Positions 63,163-64,000 of a stretch of DNA of 64,000 nucleotides are shown one piece after another. The stretch spans positions 62,001-126,000 of the forward strand of contig CAZHEA010000001.1 in the NCBI GenBank assembly GCA_964531165.1, written 5' to 3'. This DNA comes from SZUA-229 sp964531165. GTDB lineage: Bacteria; Pseudomonadota; Gammaproteobacteria; SZUA-229. The translations under genes and the position numbers were made by a program. The first letter of the stretch is position 1. Each line of letters starts with the position of its first letter. The notes under the pieces were generated by a model that was not told the DNA's origin, searched no databases, and saw nothing but the letters and a program-made list of their open reading frames with translations.

Positions 63163-64000
63163 TCTATATGATATTCAGATGCTAAATAATTTAGCACTTC
63201 ATTTTGTGTTCCGCTAAAAACAATTCTGTTATTTTTTTTGCTGATCTGGTAATCATACATAGGGTCATAATAATCAACCAGCAAACTACGAATCCAGTCG
63301 CGATGTAATCGCGTATCATTATTTTGTTGTTGTTGTTGAATAGCATGAGCTAATGTGTTTTTTATTTCAGTGTAGCGTACGCCGCCTAAGCGACGCTGAA
63401 TTTTATCAATGGCGGTATGTAACTGATTGGCCCAGCTGATGAAGCCGTCTTGTTTGCCATTATATGCCTGATGTTCTATCAGAGCTTCAGTAATGTATTC
63501 GTCAAAGGTGATATTGATGCGTTCATCAACGCAAGCCTCCAGTAAAATTAGAGGAGAAGATTTTAACTTATTAAATAAAACTTCAGGTATTCGTCGTGAG
63601 CCAATATTAGGTGCTTCATCTTCAAAAACAATATTAAGGTGATTTTGATGGGTTAATTTTAATAGCTCAATTGATAGAATATTTTCAATATTAATTTGTG
63701 ATGGTTGCGGCGTAACATGGTTACCGAAAACAGAACCACGATGGTGGAGTATGCCTTCGAGATCAATTTTCTTTTGTAGCTTATGTAGTACAAGCGTTTT
63801 TCCAATACCGGTTCGACCACCTAGCATAACTGGATTTATCTGTTGAGTAGAATCTTCCAGCTGATCAATTAAAAATCGTCGCATGGCTTTATAGCCACCT
63901 TTAACCCGGGGAAAAATCAAACCAGTTTTTTCATAAATCCATTGTTGAGAAATTTTAGAACGCATGCCACCGCGAAAGCAATAGAGTACGCCGTCAGGGT
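63159..64000 (-). CDS. mnmH: tRNA 2-selenouridine synthase MnmH (SelU), 5' part off the window
   Basis: At least 280 residues; the reading frame is open to the window edge, so the N-terminus is missing. The rhodanese-type active-site loop YCFRGGMRS lies at the edge (the in-frame Met in it is not the start), followed by the P-loop GGRTGIGKT and the MnmH-specific C-terminal region (EDEAPNIGSRRIPEVLF). The enzyme replaces sulfur by selenium in the wobble 2-thiouridine of certain tRNAs using selenophosphate. Selenophosphate synthase is not in the window. It overlaps the convergent AsmA-family gene by 4 bp. Confidence 0.92.
   Translation of the reverse strand, partial: PDGVLYCFRGGMRSKISQQWIYEKTGLIFPRVKGGYKAMRRFLIDQLEDSTQQINPVMLGGRTGIGKTLVLHKLQKKIDLEGILHHRGSVFGNHVTPQPSQINIENILSIELLKLTHQNHLNIVFEDEAPNIGSRRIPEVLFNKLKSSPLILLEACVDERINITFDEYITEALIEHQAYNGKQDGFISWANQLHTAIDKIQRRLGGVRYTEIKNTLAHAIQQQQQNNDTRLHRDWIRSLLVDYYDPMYDYQISKKNNRIVFSGTQNEVLNYLASEYHID

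Noticed and set aside
1..64000. CRISPR arrays, tRNA or rRNA genes, insertion sequences, prophage
   Set aside because: Reading both strands showed no regularly spaced repeats, cloverleaf sequences, transposase or phage genes.

Overview
The window is an AT-rich gammaproteobacterial chromosome segment around the replication origin. The order gyrB-recF-dnaN-dnaA // rpmH-rnpA-yidD-yidC-mnmE sits at 49.7-60.8 kb. The block polA / engB / cytochrome c4 / dsbA / diguanylate cyclase at 32.5-40 kb has the order I remember from Pseudomonas near its origin. A species cannot be named from the sequence alone. TRAP transporters, molybdate uptake and cytochrome c4 suggest a respiring, probably aquatic, free-living cell. 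No rRNA, tRNA, CRISPR array, insertion sequence or prophage was seen.

Layout. 1-3.4 kb: a pqi (MCE) lipid-transport operon with PqiA encoded as two half-size proteins. 3.6-4.05 kb: trmL. 4.3-15.3 kb: a tightly coupled nine-gene MSHA-like pilus or secretion operon (secretin, TPR protein, MshEN-type ATPase, platform protein, a PilM/PilN-like fusion, PilO-like and small periplasmic subunits, two non-classical pilin-like proteins), followed by a SemiSWEET gene. No major pilin, MshM or prepilin peptidase is present. 15.6-20.4 kb: a minus-strand operon of an unknown membrane protein, a lipoprotein, modABC and a START-domain protein. 20.5-32.4 kb: uvrD, a PAS/GGDEF/EAL protein, a TakP-like TRAP binding protein convergent with its likely QM permease, small secreted or membrane genes, an alpha/beta hydrolase and a LOG-family protein.

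32.5-40 kb: polA, then a probable small RNA where Spot 42 (Escherichia) and ErsA (Pseudomonas) lie, then engB, cytochrome c4, dsbA and an active-looking diguanylate cyclase. 40.2-42.5 kb: a lipoprotein and a secreted transglutaminase-like protein. 42.5-48.3 kb: an operon of an M3 oligopeptidase and a complete TRAP transporter with a TatT-type lipoprotein (TPAT type). Its binding protein lacks the usual carboxylate-binding arginine. 48.3-49.6 kb: a TetR regulator divergent from an AhpD-like gene, with two operator-like palindromes bracketing the promoter.

49.7-64 kb: the origin region. Two perfect parS-type 16-mers lie inside recF. About 210 bp of DnaA boxes plus AT-rich DNA occurs twice in direct orientation, once on each side of dnaA, with box spacing conserved to the base. 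After mnmE the usual mnmG-rsmG-parAB genes are missing; instead come a small secreted protein, an AsmA-family protein and the 3' part of mnmH (selU).

The most notable items are the duplicated origin module, the parS sites in recF, the polA-engB small RNA, the MSHA-like cluster with an internally duplicated pilin-like protein, and the TPAT-peptidase operon.
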